Part shown: positions 52,701 to 63,540 of the stretch, piece by piece
Position numbering within the stretch: position 1 is the stretch's first letter
Layout of the letters: each line of letters begins with the position of its first letter
NCBI RefSeq assembly: GCF_910596095.1
Contig: NC_056546.1
Location: 16,640,425 to 16,704,424, forward strand
From: Thunnus maccoyii
Taxonomy: Eukaryota; Chordata; Actinopteri; Scombriformes; Scombridae
Length of the DNA: 64,000 nucleotides
Direction: 5' to 3'
The notes under the pieces: generated by a model
Told to the model about the DNA's origin: nothing
Databases searched by the model: none
What the model saw: only the letters and a program-made list of their open reading frames with translations
Translations under genes and position numbers: made by a program

Positions 52701-55700
52701 ATCTGTTTGTGCCTCAGTGCTGAGTCTCCATTGTCTTACACCTTCCCTTAACAACAGGACAACACCAGAACAATAGTGTAAGTATGGATAAACAATGCAT
52801 CTACACATGGTTAGCGTATGGGTGGAGAAACAATGCTTGCACTGAGCTAAGACAATGAGCCCCGCAGCTTGTAGCTAAGAGGCAGCTTCTTCTATTCTGA
52901 CAGTCAGAACCTTTGGAGGATGATAGATAATACATTTATTTATAACAGTCATTTTTAACAGTCAAAACAATTACATACAACAACTAACAGCTACAGAACT
53001 TTTGCGTAAAATCATGATTTGAGATTAGCATGACAGATACAGAAAAGTTTTACCGTTGATCTTGGTGACAGGTGAGGTGTAATCTATCTGATCAATAGCT
53101 TTGATGAACTCTGGAGAAAGAGCACCCTACAAAGAAAACAGGAAGTTAGAATAAATCAAAGCCTAGTGCAGTCCTTACATGTGGTTTTTTTTTTTTTTAT
53201 TACCTGTGGCATGAGATTCTTGAAGGTGACGTATGGGGTTGCATTTGAAAGAACAACTTTACTATGGATCTCAGTGCCGTCTTTAAGCACCACTCCCCCA
53301 GCAGCACCATCAGGGCCAACCAGGACCTGTCCTACATCCTGCCGATGAGACACATTTTATATGCATGAAGACTAAGATGCAAATAGAATGATGTTATTTC
53401 AGTTCAGATTACATTTATCCATGCCATAATATATATAATCAAAACCACATTACCTTCTCAGTGAAAATGTCTACACCATAGGATCGAGCAGCGCTGGCAA
53501 TAGCCTGGGACACGCCTCCCATCCCTCCCTCCACATAACCCCATGCTCCCTTCTCCTTCTCCAACTCTCCCATCACATGGTGCAAGAGCACATACCTTCA
53601 AAGTGAGGCCATGAAATCACACTTTTAGAGACTTCACTTTATTTCTGTGCAATATAATCTATTACGAGTGTTTGTTTGTCACAGGATGCCCTAAAATGAG
53701 TCTCACCCACTACCAGGATTATGGGGACTGGTCATGGCTCCAATCACAGCATCAGTAGCCAGCGTTGCTCTCAGTGGCTCTGACTCAAACCACCGATTGA
53801 GGATCTAAAATTACAAAACATGAGTTAGTCATGATGCCATCAATAGACAACAGTATGTAATGTCAAACTATGTGTTAGCTATAACAAACCTTCATTATTG
53901 GTGCAGTTATAATCTCATATAAGTCTGGAATGTTTCCGCCCAATTTCAGACCTAGCAAGAAAAAAAATGAGTGCATGATGAGTAATTTGTTTATCAGACA
54001 TCTAAAGTGAGTTTAAAGTTATTTCCCCAGACATGCATCCTCCAACACACCGCATTTGACAATAGGCATAAGTGTTTTAGCTGCAGCCAGCCTCGTCCTC
54101 AGTGATCCAGCAGTGACACCTGGAATGTCTACAGGAGGGGCATCCAGAAGAGGGTGGATAGCTGCTGCTAGCTTGTCAAGGTGTTCAACAAAACCTGGAA
54201 AAGCCTGGGCACATGTCAAAAAAATGTGTCAAGATGTAGGTGAGAGTAGGAAAAAGGGTGGAATAACTTTACTCTGGTGGAGAAATAAAAGAGAGGCAAT
54301 GTGTTTTTTGACAAGAGCATAAATCTATAATCACTGGTGTGTAAAATGCAGACTCCTACGTGATATACAGCATGTCTAAATCACCTTTGCATCCTTCTGT
54401 GAAAATTTGCCAATCTCCTTCTGGTTCATAACGAGATCTGAGCCCAGGGTGAGAGACCTTGGTGGGGCACCCTTTACCCCCTCCTCCAACATGGGGGTGA
54501 AAGCATGGGGGTCCCTCATATACACTTTCAGCCCATGTTTCTGAGGGCAAAGGCACAACGATAAAGAAAAGTTACAGTGAACATTAAAAAAAATTAAGAG
54601 CAGCAACAAAGTAATATGACAAATTCCGCTGAATTAATAAATTTATGCAACTTTGCTGTGTGATCTTATTTTTTTCTGTGTTTACCTTGAGCTCCAAGTC
54701 TGCGTATATATGTGGTCTTAACAAACTGAGCAAGTAGGAACACCTGGAGAAGCGGAAACCTGCACATGAGAGTGTTATTACTCTTACAAGGATAAAATAA
54801 TGTACATTGCTTTTCAACATCGCTTGACACAACACATTAAAAACAGTGTGTGAAGCAATAAACATAAAAATGACAAAACTGTTTATCTGCCAGATTACAC
54901 ACAGATGGTGTTCATTCAATCTCTTATAGCTTCTTTGCTTGTAGTCGATATACAAAATCAAATCTCCTCCACCATTAAAGAGTGAGTTCACCCACGTATT
55001 TCACGTATTTCTGCACTTACCTTTATGGTATCTAGTCATGCAGATAGAATTGGTTTTACCGGTATGTTGCCAAGTTTTAAGATATCCATCTCTGAGATTT
55101 GCCTCCACTTCAATACGATAGAGGTGAAAGGAATTTTGTTTATGTTGCTCACAGCACTGGAAAATTACACTTAAGCTTCTTTCACACATAGTTCCTGGTA
55201 AATTACTGGTAAAATCTTTCGGGCAGCGCTAATGATTTTCACTATTCACACATGCAGCTACATTCAGGAACATTTCCGTCTTGTGCCTTTTCGTACATGC
55301 AGTGGCAATGCTAGAATAGATGGGGCAAAGGAGCGATCCAGCAGATGGCAGCAATAAAACACTTAAAGATGCCAACTGCCATAAAACTCAACAGAAGAAG
55401 AAGAAGATTGGGCAAGGCCGGATGTAGGCGTACATGGCGGAAGATGTCTGTTATTATTTTCAGGAACATGATGGGCGAGGAGCTCTTTTTGTCTAGTGTC
55501 CAGACATTCTTGAAAAAAGGAACTTGTGTGTAAACAAAAGAACTGGTACTGCTTTTCAATCATGAAAGCATTGACAAGAAAACAATGCTTTCATGAGTGA
55601 TTTGATAGGGACGTGCTGAACATTTCAGGGATAGACTGCATGTGTACATGTGTTTAGAAAATTCAACAATACATCTTTCCAGTGTTTGTAATCCTGAGAA

Positions 55701-55987
55701 CATGCTGTAAAATGTTTTCAATGAGACTATTTAGTAGTTAGAAAGTGGTTCTCACTGCAGTAACTACATGGCAAGATAATATTGATACTAAATACTATTA
55801 CTAATACTAATATGTATCTAATTTAGGTGAGCCACCCCTTTAAGACTTGGGTTGAGCCAAGATTGTTTCCCAGCCAGAGGCCACCATACCAGGGAAGAGC
55901 TCCTCTGACACAGCTGCTCCTCCAAGCAAATGTCTGCGCTCCAACACTGCTGTCTTCACTCCTCCCTTCTGAAGATAGGCAGCCTGT

Positions 55988-56019
<32 letters not shown>

Positions 56020-58977
56020 CACGTTTCTATTCCAGAGAGCAGGTTCAACAAACTCTGAGCCTAACCTTGAACTTTGGTTTAATGACCCTTGAGATGAAAA
56101 ACTGAGTTTTCAGTTCCAGCTGATCAGTCAGTTCAGTCAACTCTGAGTATGTTCACTCTGAGTTAAGTGCGTGCATGGTGAATGAAAAAAAAACATCATC
56201 AGTGGAGCTTTGATACTACAAGTCACCATGGCAACAAGTAAATAAAGGGCAGAGCCTCCATTTTAATCCAGTGGAGGTAGATATATTAATGTGTGTGTAT
56301 GTGGACGATGACCATTTATCTTTATTTATCTTTAAAAAAGATAACAGAACCTGAGTCAGAGCAGGGAAAAGTGTCAATAGGTTCAGACAATAAAGTTTTA
56401 TTCCATGTTGTCCATTAATTCACCATTTACCAGACTTTAATTTACTTAATGGATGATAAAGAGGTGGAATCTGACTGTTTATTGGGCTATAGCCTACATT
56501 GCATTTTTACATATATTTATTCAGCTTTAATCTGATGGAGACAAAAGACATGGCAGCAACTGAAGATGAAAAATATAGTTGAAGATTAAAAAAAATATAA
56601 ATCAAACAGATAAGACACATGTTGCATAGAGACAGGATTGTAAGCTCAGTCTGAGCCAGTAATAATGACTTTGGTGATTAGCAGTTGAAGGTTCAAACTG
56701 AGAGTAAATGTTTAGACGTCTATTTGGATGTTGGCTCAACAGTATTCAGTGACTATATTTCCACTATTTCAACAAATGTAGTAAATTTAAACAGCATCAC
56801 TGAAATGCTGTTAAAACACGTGAACACTATATACATCCTATTTAAAAGACTCACTTTAAAACTACATTGATTAAAACCTTAAAGTCCACAGGTGCACCAC
56901 AATCCTGCTCACTCAGAAATATGAACATAATCTCCAATATGACATGAAAACTATGATAGGAATGTTCAATCAGTACGACCAATCACATCATGAGTGATAG
57001 AGATAATTATTCATTGATCTTATGTGTCTAAAGGTTCATACTGATTCTTTTAATTTAAACTGAGATTACACATTATGTGCAACAAACATTTCAGTGCAGA
57101 AATTGCTCTAACAACCTGACAGCTGCCTTATAAATGTGCACAGAGTCACAATGTTATAAAAGAAGAACATGCAGAGGTTTTATTCTGAGCTGAGGGTTCA
57201 CGCTGTGTAATATTTGAATGTGAGGGCAAAACCTGATGTTCAAAGAAACGACTGACTATCGCATAAAAGTGGTAACTTAAGATAGGCCTTAAGTAACAAA
57301 CTTTAAGTTTAAGTAAGCTCTCTTTCTGGAACTGAAAACCCAGAGTTTCCCTCATCTAAGGGTTATCAAACTCAGAGTTTTCAGTAAACCAGCTTTCTGG
57401 AATACACCCTACATCACCTTTACCCAGTGCTTTACCATTAGGCAAGCTAGGCCCATATGAAACATATAAAATTATATTACTATTCTAACTCATTATACCC
57501 TGAAATTACTTACAAAAAACCCCAAAAGCACATTTAAAAAAACTGTCAATGTGCAAGTACAAGTAGCAAATACTTGAGCAAATGAATTAAGTTACTTTGC
57601 ACTGGCTGGTTCAGTGAGCAGTTCATATCAAAGAAGAAGAGGAAAAAACTGGTTAATGATTACACTTATGGGAACCATCAACTCCCATATGCTGAAAAGT
57701 AACCAAGTAAATTTACACAAGTATTATGCTTACAGTTATGAGGTATGTTTACTTTACTTTAATATTTCCATTTTATGCAACTGTATCAGCTACTTCTACT
57801 CTACTTCTACTAGGAGGGATTCAGTTCCTTCTATTTCAGGAGGAAACACTGTACTTGTCATTCTACTACATTTATCTGTCAGCTTGTCACTGGTTACTTT
57901 ACATATTAAGATATTACACAAAAAGTATCTGATCAACAAATAAAATATGATGCATTATTATCGATTAAATTATCAAGCAGTATATGAAGCAGTTAAAATG
58001 AGCTCCATCTTAAACAGGCGTTAAGTAAATTTATGTCCATTGTGCTAATAATACTTCTGCACTTTTACCTAAGTGCATTTTTGAATGCAGGACTTTTGCT
58101 TTTAACAGACTATGTTCAGTGTGGTATTAATAGTTTAAAGTTTTGGGTAGGCTACTTCTACCAGCACCAATACCAACATTCTTAATTAGAGAAAGCATGA
58201 AAATAAGGCACAAAGGAGGCCCCATGACTGAGTTTGCCTCGGTTCACTAAAATCACTGATCCGCTCCTGCCTTTCACCTTGTGGCTGAACCATGGACTCA
58301 CAGTGTATGTGTAGGGGAAAAAAAGGAACTCACTGCCACCAGTCCATTGTGTCCTGCAATGAAATAGAAAATGTGTCAGACAGTTTCTCTAGAAATGTAA
58401 ATTCCCAACAGAAATTCAAATTACTGAGCAGCCTAAGGCTCAACTTCATTTGCAATTTGTTCAAATTCAAGTTTCAGTAAAATTTTTGTTAAGAAAGAAG
58501 ACTTGCTTGCAATTGTTTTATTAAAAAAACATGCATGCAATCATGAGTGAAATAACTCTATTAACTTGTGAAAGCTGCTCTGCAGTCATTTTTAAGTTGA
58601 ATGAGTCCAAATTTGATCAATTCATGGGTAACTGTGATCTTGCAAACCATTTAAATACATATCAAGAGCCACTTGATAAAAGGGAATTTATCGAAATGAG
58701 ATAGACAATCTTACTAATCACTTTGATTGTAAAATACATATAAAATAGCTGGGAAGTTTTGTTAACATTGCAGAGTACGACGTGGGTTGTTATGGCATAG
58801 CTGTTGTGTTTTCTGCACTTGTTTTTTCTGCAGTCCACTGATCTCACCTCCACCGATGACTAGCGCGTCATACTGGGATTTGAATGCGGTGTGACTGGAA
58901 CTGGATTTGGATCTGGTCACTGTCCCCACAGCAGTCACAGCCCTCCGTCCTCGATCCGTCCACACCGTTGCAGCCAT
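49787..58977 (-). CDS. pyroxd2: PYROXD2, FAD-dependent oxidoreductase of the phytoene dehydrogenase type, 16 exons, 580 aa
   Basis: Mitochondrial flavoprotein; the substrate is not established and the family resembles carotenoid phytoene desaturases. Exons, 5' to 3': 58977-58848, 58353-58334, 55983-55890, 54759-54686, 54540-54385, 54204-54051, 53951-53890, 53804-53707, 53595-53454, 53338-53204, 53126-53054, 52030-51877, 51158-51007, 50699-50593, 50213-50093, 49857-49787. All phases agree. The start ATG at 58977 has a strong context (TCTGCCATGG). The N-terminus is Arg/Ser-rich and poor in acidic residues, as in mitochondrial presequences. The dinucleotide-binding motif [19 protein letters not shown] is at 36-54, followed by [14 protein letters not shown]. 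Other family blocks are [63 protein letters not shown] and [16 protein letters not shown]. Human PYROXD2 is 581 aa and collinear, and is next to LOXL4 in human. Confidence 0.96.
50754..53450. other. pyroxd2: Longer pyroxd2 introns (11 and 12)
   Basis: Introns 51159-51876 and 52031-53053 exceed 300 bp and show no recognised gene, RNA or repeat family. Small frames here (for example near 52507-52692 on the plus strand) have no support. Confidence 0.4.
54970..55170. repeat. Probable teleost interspersed repeat in pyroxd2 intron 3
   Basis: Phrases GTGAGTTCACCCA, GGTATCTAGTCATG, GTTTTAAGATATCCATC and TTGCCTCCACTTCAATAC occur in the order of a family I recall from many fish introns. Identification is from memory and not checked. 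Confidence 0.45.
55173..55560. repeat. Candidate MITE with imperfect terminal inverted repeats in pyroxd2 intron 3
   Basis: TTCTTTCACACATAGTTCCT near the left end pairs with the reverse complement of AGGAACTTGTGTGTAAACAA near 55519-55538. The interior holds GCAGATGGCAGCAATAAAAC and an AGAAGAAGAAGA run. The boundaries are approximate. Confidence 0.4.
55990..56013. repeat. pyroxd2: (CA)n directly upstream of the pyroxd2 exon 3 acceptor
   Basis: In the transcribed sense this reads (TG)n followed by TATACAG|GCTGCC, so the TG repeat occupies the place of the polypyrimidine tract of intron 2. Confidence 0.9.
56029..57403. mobile_element. DNA transposon remnant with about 95-bp terminal inverted repeats, pyroxd2 intron 2
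   Basis: The left end has ATTCCAGAGAGCAGGTTCA, AACTCTGAG, AATGACCCTTGAGATGA and GAGTTTTCAGTTCCAG. The right end reversed has ATTCCAGAAAGCTGGTTTA, AACTCTGAG, GATAACCCTTAGATGAGG and GGGTTTTCAGTTCCAG. The 1.4-kb interior is AT-rich with no transposase. I recall similar ends from PIF/Harbinger-type fish repeats, but the superfamily is uncertain. Confidence 0.6.
57695..58170. mobile_element. Tol2-type hAT-derived repeat in pyroxd2 intron 2
   Basis: Contains AAAGTAACCAAGTAAATTTAC, AATATTTCCATTTTATGCAA, CTACTACATTTATCTGTCAG, CAACAAATAAAATATGATG and TTGAATGCAGGACTTTTGCT in the order of a short element widespread in teleosts that shares ends with Tol2-like hATs. Copy is degraded and non-coding. Confidence 0.55.
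58334..58353 (-). CDS. pyroxd2: pyroxd2 exon 2, a 20-nt microexon
   Basis: Minus-strand CATTGCAG|GACACAATGG...GTGGCA|GTGAGT. With the phase-1 end of exon 1 it reads G-H-N-G-L-V-A, exactly the FAD/NAD(P) phosphate-binding loop (GxGxxG) expected between IGG and AAYLQ. No other stretch between 58848 and 55983 supplies these residues. Skipping it would change the frame, since 20 is not a multiple of 3. Confidence 0.92.
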
Positions 58978-59220
58978 GGCAGAAGTTTGAGCCAAAGTTC
59001 CACTACAAACCACAAGGTCCCTCCCATTTTGCTCCTAGAGCCGCGTAAAATAGATCCGAGTTTCTTACATCGAGGACTGGCACCCCCCACCGACACCCTC
59101 CACTCTAAACTCTTAAAAACACATACTTCATGTACATATTCGTGCGTATAGACTGTGTAGTTTAGTGGATCCATGGGCCATTTGAAAGCATAGGGAAACA
59201 TCCGTTGCGCGCAAATATAG
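58978..59220 (-). promoter_or_regulatory. pyroxd2: Probable pyroxd2 5'UTR and promoter region
   Basis: The sequence directly upstream of the pyroxd2 ATG is less AT-rich than its surroundings, with some CpGs (for example AGCCGCG near 59040). A frame upstream of the ATG is open to 59013 but begins at GTG, so no longer ATG-led protein is supported. No specific promoter motif is clear. Confidence 0.35.
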
Positions 59221-59839
59221 CCCTATGATTTTAATGCAATATTTCTACCAGATACAGCAATTTCGAGGTATTTATAGTTTATTTTAGTTAACATGCTGTT
59301 TCCACAAATTCCCACTTTGTTTACCGCCAATTAACTCGGGTGTTTATTAATTAAAACGTCTCAACTAATTAAGCAGAGGGCCAATTTGCCGTTCGTCTTT
59401 CATAAACAGGAGGCCCCTCAGCCAAAGATTTACATTGTCACCTATTATGTTTGATTACTTGCCATCATGCTGATTGTATTTCCCAAAAGCAGAAAAACAC
59501 AAATATACAAGGCAAATGTAGTAAACATATGTGTTATTTTAAAATAAAGTAACAGGATTCAGTAAAATAGTTGTCAAAAATATCAGTAAGCAAATTTAGT
59601 TTTAGCTGTTGTGTAAAATTAAGTAATATTCTTGAATTTAGAGTGAAGCAGCCTGCTTGTCGTTAGCCAGTTTACCACTTGGTGGCACAGTTGTTCCATT
59701 AAATCCAGCTGCACAAACCGCTCATACAACTTCAGGCTGCGTCACCAGCAGTCAGGTCTGTCAAAACTCATCGATTCAGTCTATATTATATTTATATGTA
59801 GTGTGACGTGTTTTTGTACTGGCAACAGCTTACAGAACA

Positions 59840-60368
59840 GATTCACAATTTTTCAAGTCTAAACAACAGTCAGGTGCCCAAATGAACACTGGAACACTGA
59901 TATAGGTTTTAATCATTCCTCCTGTTCATACTGGCCATTAGAAAATCCCTTAATAATGCATTTACACTGTAAGTGATGGGGGACAAAATCCACAGTCCTC
60001 CTTCTGTGCAAAAATGTATTTAAAAGTTTATCTGAAGGTAATATGAGGCTTTAGCCATCCACATTAGTCAAATCAAGTAGATATCTTTAAATGCACACAA
60101 AGAGGAAATTTTATGCTAAAAAAAACCCACTGTAAATGTGGCAGATATCCACTTGATATGACAAACTCAGACTGCTGAAGCCTCATTCAAGCTTCAGATA
60201 CATTTTTGCAGAAAATGACTGTGTGGACACACTGTGGAATTTGGCCCCCATCACTTACATTGAAAGAACATTTGAAGGGGATCTTTTAATAGCCAGTATG
60301 AACAGGAGGAATGATTACAGCGAGTGTTCATAGGGGCACTTTCAAGACAGACTTGAAAAAATGTGAGC
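59840..60368. repeat. Foldback MITE upstream of pyroxd2
   Basis: The left arm has ATTCACAATTTTTCAAGTCT, AATCATTCCTCCTGTTCATA, GTAAGTGATGGGGG, GCAAAAATGTAT and AAGTAGATATCT. The right arm carries the same words inverted. The element is about 529 bp with little loop. It shares its outer end with the foldback element at 48580-49110. Confidence 0.85.
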
Positions 60369-60865
60369 CTATCCTTTAAAAGATACATGTTACCAATTTA
60401 TGAATCGATATGTCAATGTAACTATGTTGATTTTCGGAGTCTCCAGACTTCAGACTCATTCCAGATTTTGGAAATATTCAACAATATGAATATGTAAAAA
60501 CAAAAAATGGCACAAGATATCAGAATTCAATCTGTACAAAATGCTTGCATGTGAAAACCATCATATGCACCACAGAGCATATGTAAACTGTGGAGGCATC
60601 ACATACAGTGTGTACGTGTTTGTAAAGGTGTTTTCACACTTAAGCTTCATGAAAAATATATAATAACCAAAGAGTACAGTTCTCTCGGTTAGACACAAGT
60701 CATCTCACAGTAAGGGCCTATACCTTAAGAGTTTTAAGATGAGCTCTTAACACAGAATGGTTTCTTAGTGCTGCTGTTGAAGATGTCATATTGGCCTAGT
60801 GGTTCACTTACCATGCATTAATAAGATAAGAGGCCATAGATCATGCTTTGGGCTTAAGCAGCAGT

Positions 60866-60941
60866 CCAGAGAGTAGACAGAGCCAGAAGGAGATTGTCTG
60901 CTGGGATCTTAGGATGGAAGAGTGTTAACTCCTACAAAAAC
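60866..60941 (-). CDS. Weak candidate terminal coding exon, hydrophobic C-terminus
   Basis: The minus strand reads TTGTTTTTGTAG|GAG and then ELTLFHPKIPADNLLLALST followed by LWTAA and TAA at about 60866. An acceptor with a T-rich tract followed by a short frame ending in a hydrophobic tail resembles the last exon of a GPI-anchored or membrane protein. No upstream exon is found in this window, so it may be chance. Confidence 0.2.
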
Positions 60942-61924
60942 AACCAAACACAGCAGAGCATAAGCAAGTTATCCTCTCATCTTGTCTGTATAATGTGAAT
61001 TTTTGACTATGTTTTGCTTAGACAGTGTAAAACAATTCCTCTGGCTTATATGAACTGTGCACTCTCTTGGCTGAGGGAATGAAATGAGGTGTTATGGTGA
61101 TCTAGGGTTTCCCGCTAGACCTAACATGCCTCTCCCTTGGTGTATTAGAGTAGCATTAGTTTCAGAGAAGAGAAATTATCCTGATATGCTGTATGCTTGG
61201 TTTTGCTTCAAGGAACGTCTGCGGACAACAGCCAATCAACCATAACTAGATCAGAAGGAGGAGATTTTGTTCTTGTAAGCAGAAATTAACACTTCATTCC
61301 CCTTTGTCGGCAGAAATCCAACACTACAGCCCTTGAAGGCTCTCCCAGGCAATAAAGGAGAAAATTCAATTATGTGCATATAACAGTGCCACACCAAAAC
61401 ACAATTACCTCATTTTCTGGAAAAAATGTGCTCCTTTCCCTGCAGGCAGAGAGGTTCAATGAAGATGTTAAGCCTGGAGACATTTAACTGACATCTCTCA
61501 GCCTTCATAATTATTAAATCATAGACTACAGTCTCACAGCAGCCCTTAAAAGGTGTTATGCTGCAGAATGAACATTTGAGTGTCTTAAGAGCTTCTTTCC
61601 TCATTGTAACATTTTGCCACATTTAAGACATCTATGGTACTTTAAGTCTTTATGAGAGGTAAAGTCAAGAAAGTCACATGAACAAAAACAAAATTATCTT
61701 CAGTATAAAAGGAGACTGTGTCTTGTTTTCCGAATAAAAAGTCAAATCAAAAAGACAAAATAATTGAGGTGTGGTCCATGTGTAGTACTTGAATGCATAA
61801 TACTTTGCTCTGTGGCGAATGAGCCCCTGCAGCACAAGATAGAACCGTAACACTTGGTTAAATGTACATCTTTTTTACCGTGATGTGGAAAAATGACAGC
61901 CTATCTAATGTACTGTGAACACTG

Positions 61925-62145
61925 AGATAGTGTTCAATTAGTTGATCAACTGACGATTAATCACCAGCACTTTTGAGAATTGATAACTTGCTTAAGTCAT
62001 TTATCAGATTGCTGATTTCCTTTGGTCAGACAAAACAAGCAATTCAAATGTATTGTCTGGGGCTCTGGGAAATTGTGAAAGATAAATATTTTGTTAAATT
62101 TTACATAATTAATTGAAATAATAATTAGTTGTAGCCTGTTTATTT
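61925..62145. repeat. Teleost interspersed repeat, copy 2
   Basis: Shares GATTAATC, GGTCAGACAAAACAA and GGGAAATTGTGAAAGAT with the copy at 47095-47340 and ends near AATAATAATTAGTTGTAGCC, the usual end of this fish family as I recall it. Confidence 0.55.
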
Positions 62146-62588
62146 CTTCTGAAAAAAATGTCTTTTAATAAAATGTACTTGAATGAAAAAAATTGCAGTA
62201 GAAGCTCAAACATTGGCACAATACATTATTCTTTATATTCTGAATAAATTATTATTGTATAATTGTAAATTCACATATTTGAAGTTTTTTAGTGCCTATA
62301 TATATATAAAATAAATTAAAAATTAAATTATATTAGTTTTAATTAAGTTTAATTAAGTTAGTGTGATGGCAATTGTACATGTGTTCATGTGTGTTTACTA
62401 AGTATTACTTGTGTTGTGGGGATATAAATCTATTACACAGTCACATTGTGGGCACTTGCCTTCCTTTTGGGGACAAAAAGCAAGTCCCATAATGTAAATC
62501 ATAAAATTTTAGAATGAAGACTTGTTTTTAGGTGAAGGTAAGGTTAAGGTTATGGTAATGGTTATGGTAAGTCTCCAGCAAATGAACG

Positions 62589-63417
62589 TACAGTTCTGTG
62601 CAAAGGTTTTATGTACTAAAAGTAAAGTGAGGATGCTTGCAAAAATATTGCTATAAATTATGTTTTTTTATTTAGCCTTTAACATCATACAAAGTTCAGT
62701 AAACAGAAGAAACCTAAATGAAAACAATATTTGGTGTGACCACACTTTTCCTTTAAAATAACACCAGTCCATCTTTTTTTGGGTACTTGGCAGGTTGGTT
62801 GTTTCTGTATCTTGGAGAAGTTGTCACAGTTCTTCTGTGGATTCAGGCATCTCTGCTGCTTCCGTCTCTTCTTGTAATTGTAGACTGACTCCATGATGTT
62901 GAGATCAGGAGTCTGGGGGGGCTGTCCCCTCTGTTGCAGGACTCCTTGTTCTTCCTGCCACTGGAGTTACCTATTTATCAAATCAAATCAAATCAAATCA
63001 AGTTTATTTACACATTTTAAAACAACCAGAGCTGACCAAAGTGGTGTACAATAAAATAACAAAAGTAAATTAAAACAAGATAACAAGGTAACAGCAAAAA
63101 AAAAGAAGTAGAGATAACATAACAATACTATCCCATATGCAAACAAAAATAAGCAAATAATAGTAAAACATGAAGCTTAACACTCAAAAGGCCTGAGAGA
63201 ACATGTGGGTCTTAAGTTTAGCCTTAAAAAAGGCTAAAGTTTTGGAGCAGCTACAGCAAATACACGGTCACCCTATTTATAACTTTGGCTGTATGTTTGC
63301 AGTCATTGTCATGCTGCAGAATTAATTTGGGACCAATCAGGCACCTCCATGATGGTATTACATTAAAGATAAGAATCTAAACATCAAAAGTGCCGAAAAC
63401 TTTTGCACAGTCCTGTA
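62589..63417 (-). mobile_element. Tc1-like element remnant with TA duplication, transposase decayed
   Basis: The element at 62591-63415 is flanked by TA on both sides (62589-62590, 63416-63417). Its ends are CAGTTCTGTGCAAAGGTTTT and, inverted, CAGGACTGTGCAAAAGTTTT (17 of 20). On the minus strand it keeps only fragments of the C-terminal transposase: CAGCATGACAATGACTGC codes QHDNDC (normally QxDNDPKHT) and CTGATCTCAACATCATGGAG codes DLNIME, the region of the last catalytic acid. Most of the gene is deleted and the middle is split by a retrotransposon fragment, so it is dead. Confidence 0.85.
62979..63271 (-). mobile_element. 5'-truncated non-LTR retrotransposon tail nested in the Tc1-like element
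   Basis: It begins with (ATCAA)n on the plus strand, which is a 3'-terminal (TTGAT)n on the minus strand, followed by GTTTATTTACACATTTTAAA and CAAAGTGGTGTACAATAAAA, typical of fish LINE2/SINE tails. Perfect 9-bp duplications CCTATTTAT flank it (62970-62978 and 63272-63280). Confidence 0.8.
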
Positions 63418-63453
63418 AGTCAATATAATGTCATCTAAAGTGATGGAAACACC

Positions 63454-63455
<2 letters not shown>

Positions 63456-63523
<68 letters not shown>

Positions 63524-63540
63524 TGTGTGTGTCTGTGTGA
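63456..63540. repeat. (GT)n microsatellite
   Basis: About 40 GT units, interrupted only near the 3' end by CT substitutions. Confidence 0.95.

Larger units (their letters stand above)
59221..62590. other. Spacer upstream of pyroxd2
   Basis: Apart from the foldback element, the interspersed repeat and the weak exon candidate, I see nothing in this stretch. Human PYROXD2 is followed by HPS1, but no HPS1-like exon is recognised here. Confidence 0.5.

Noticed and set aside
58978..59013. Upstream in-frame extension of pyroxd2 to 59013
   Set aside because: The extension begins at GTG, not ATG; the ATG at 58977 has a strong context and fits the family length.
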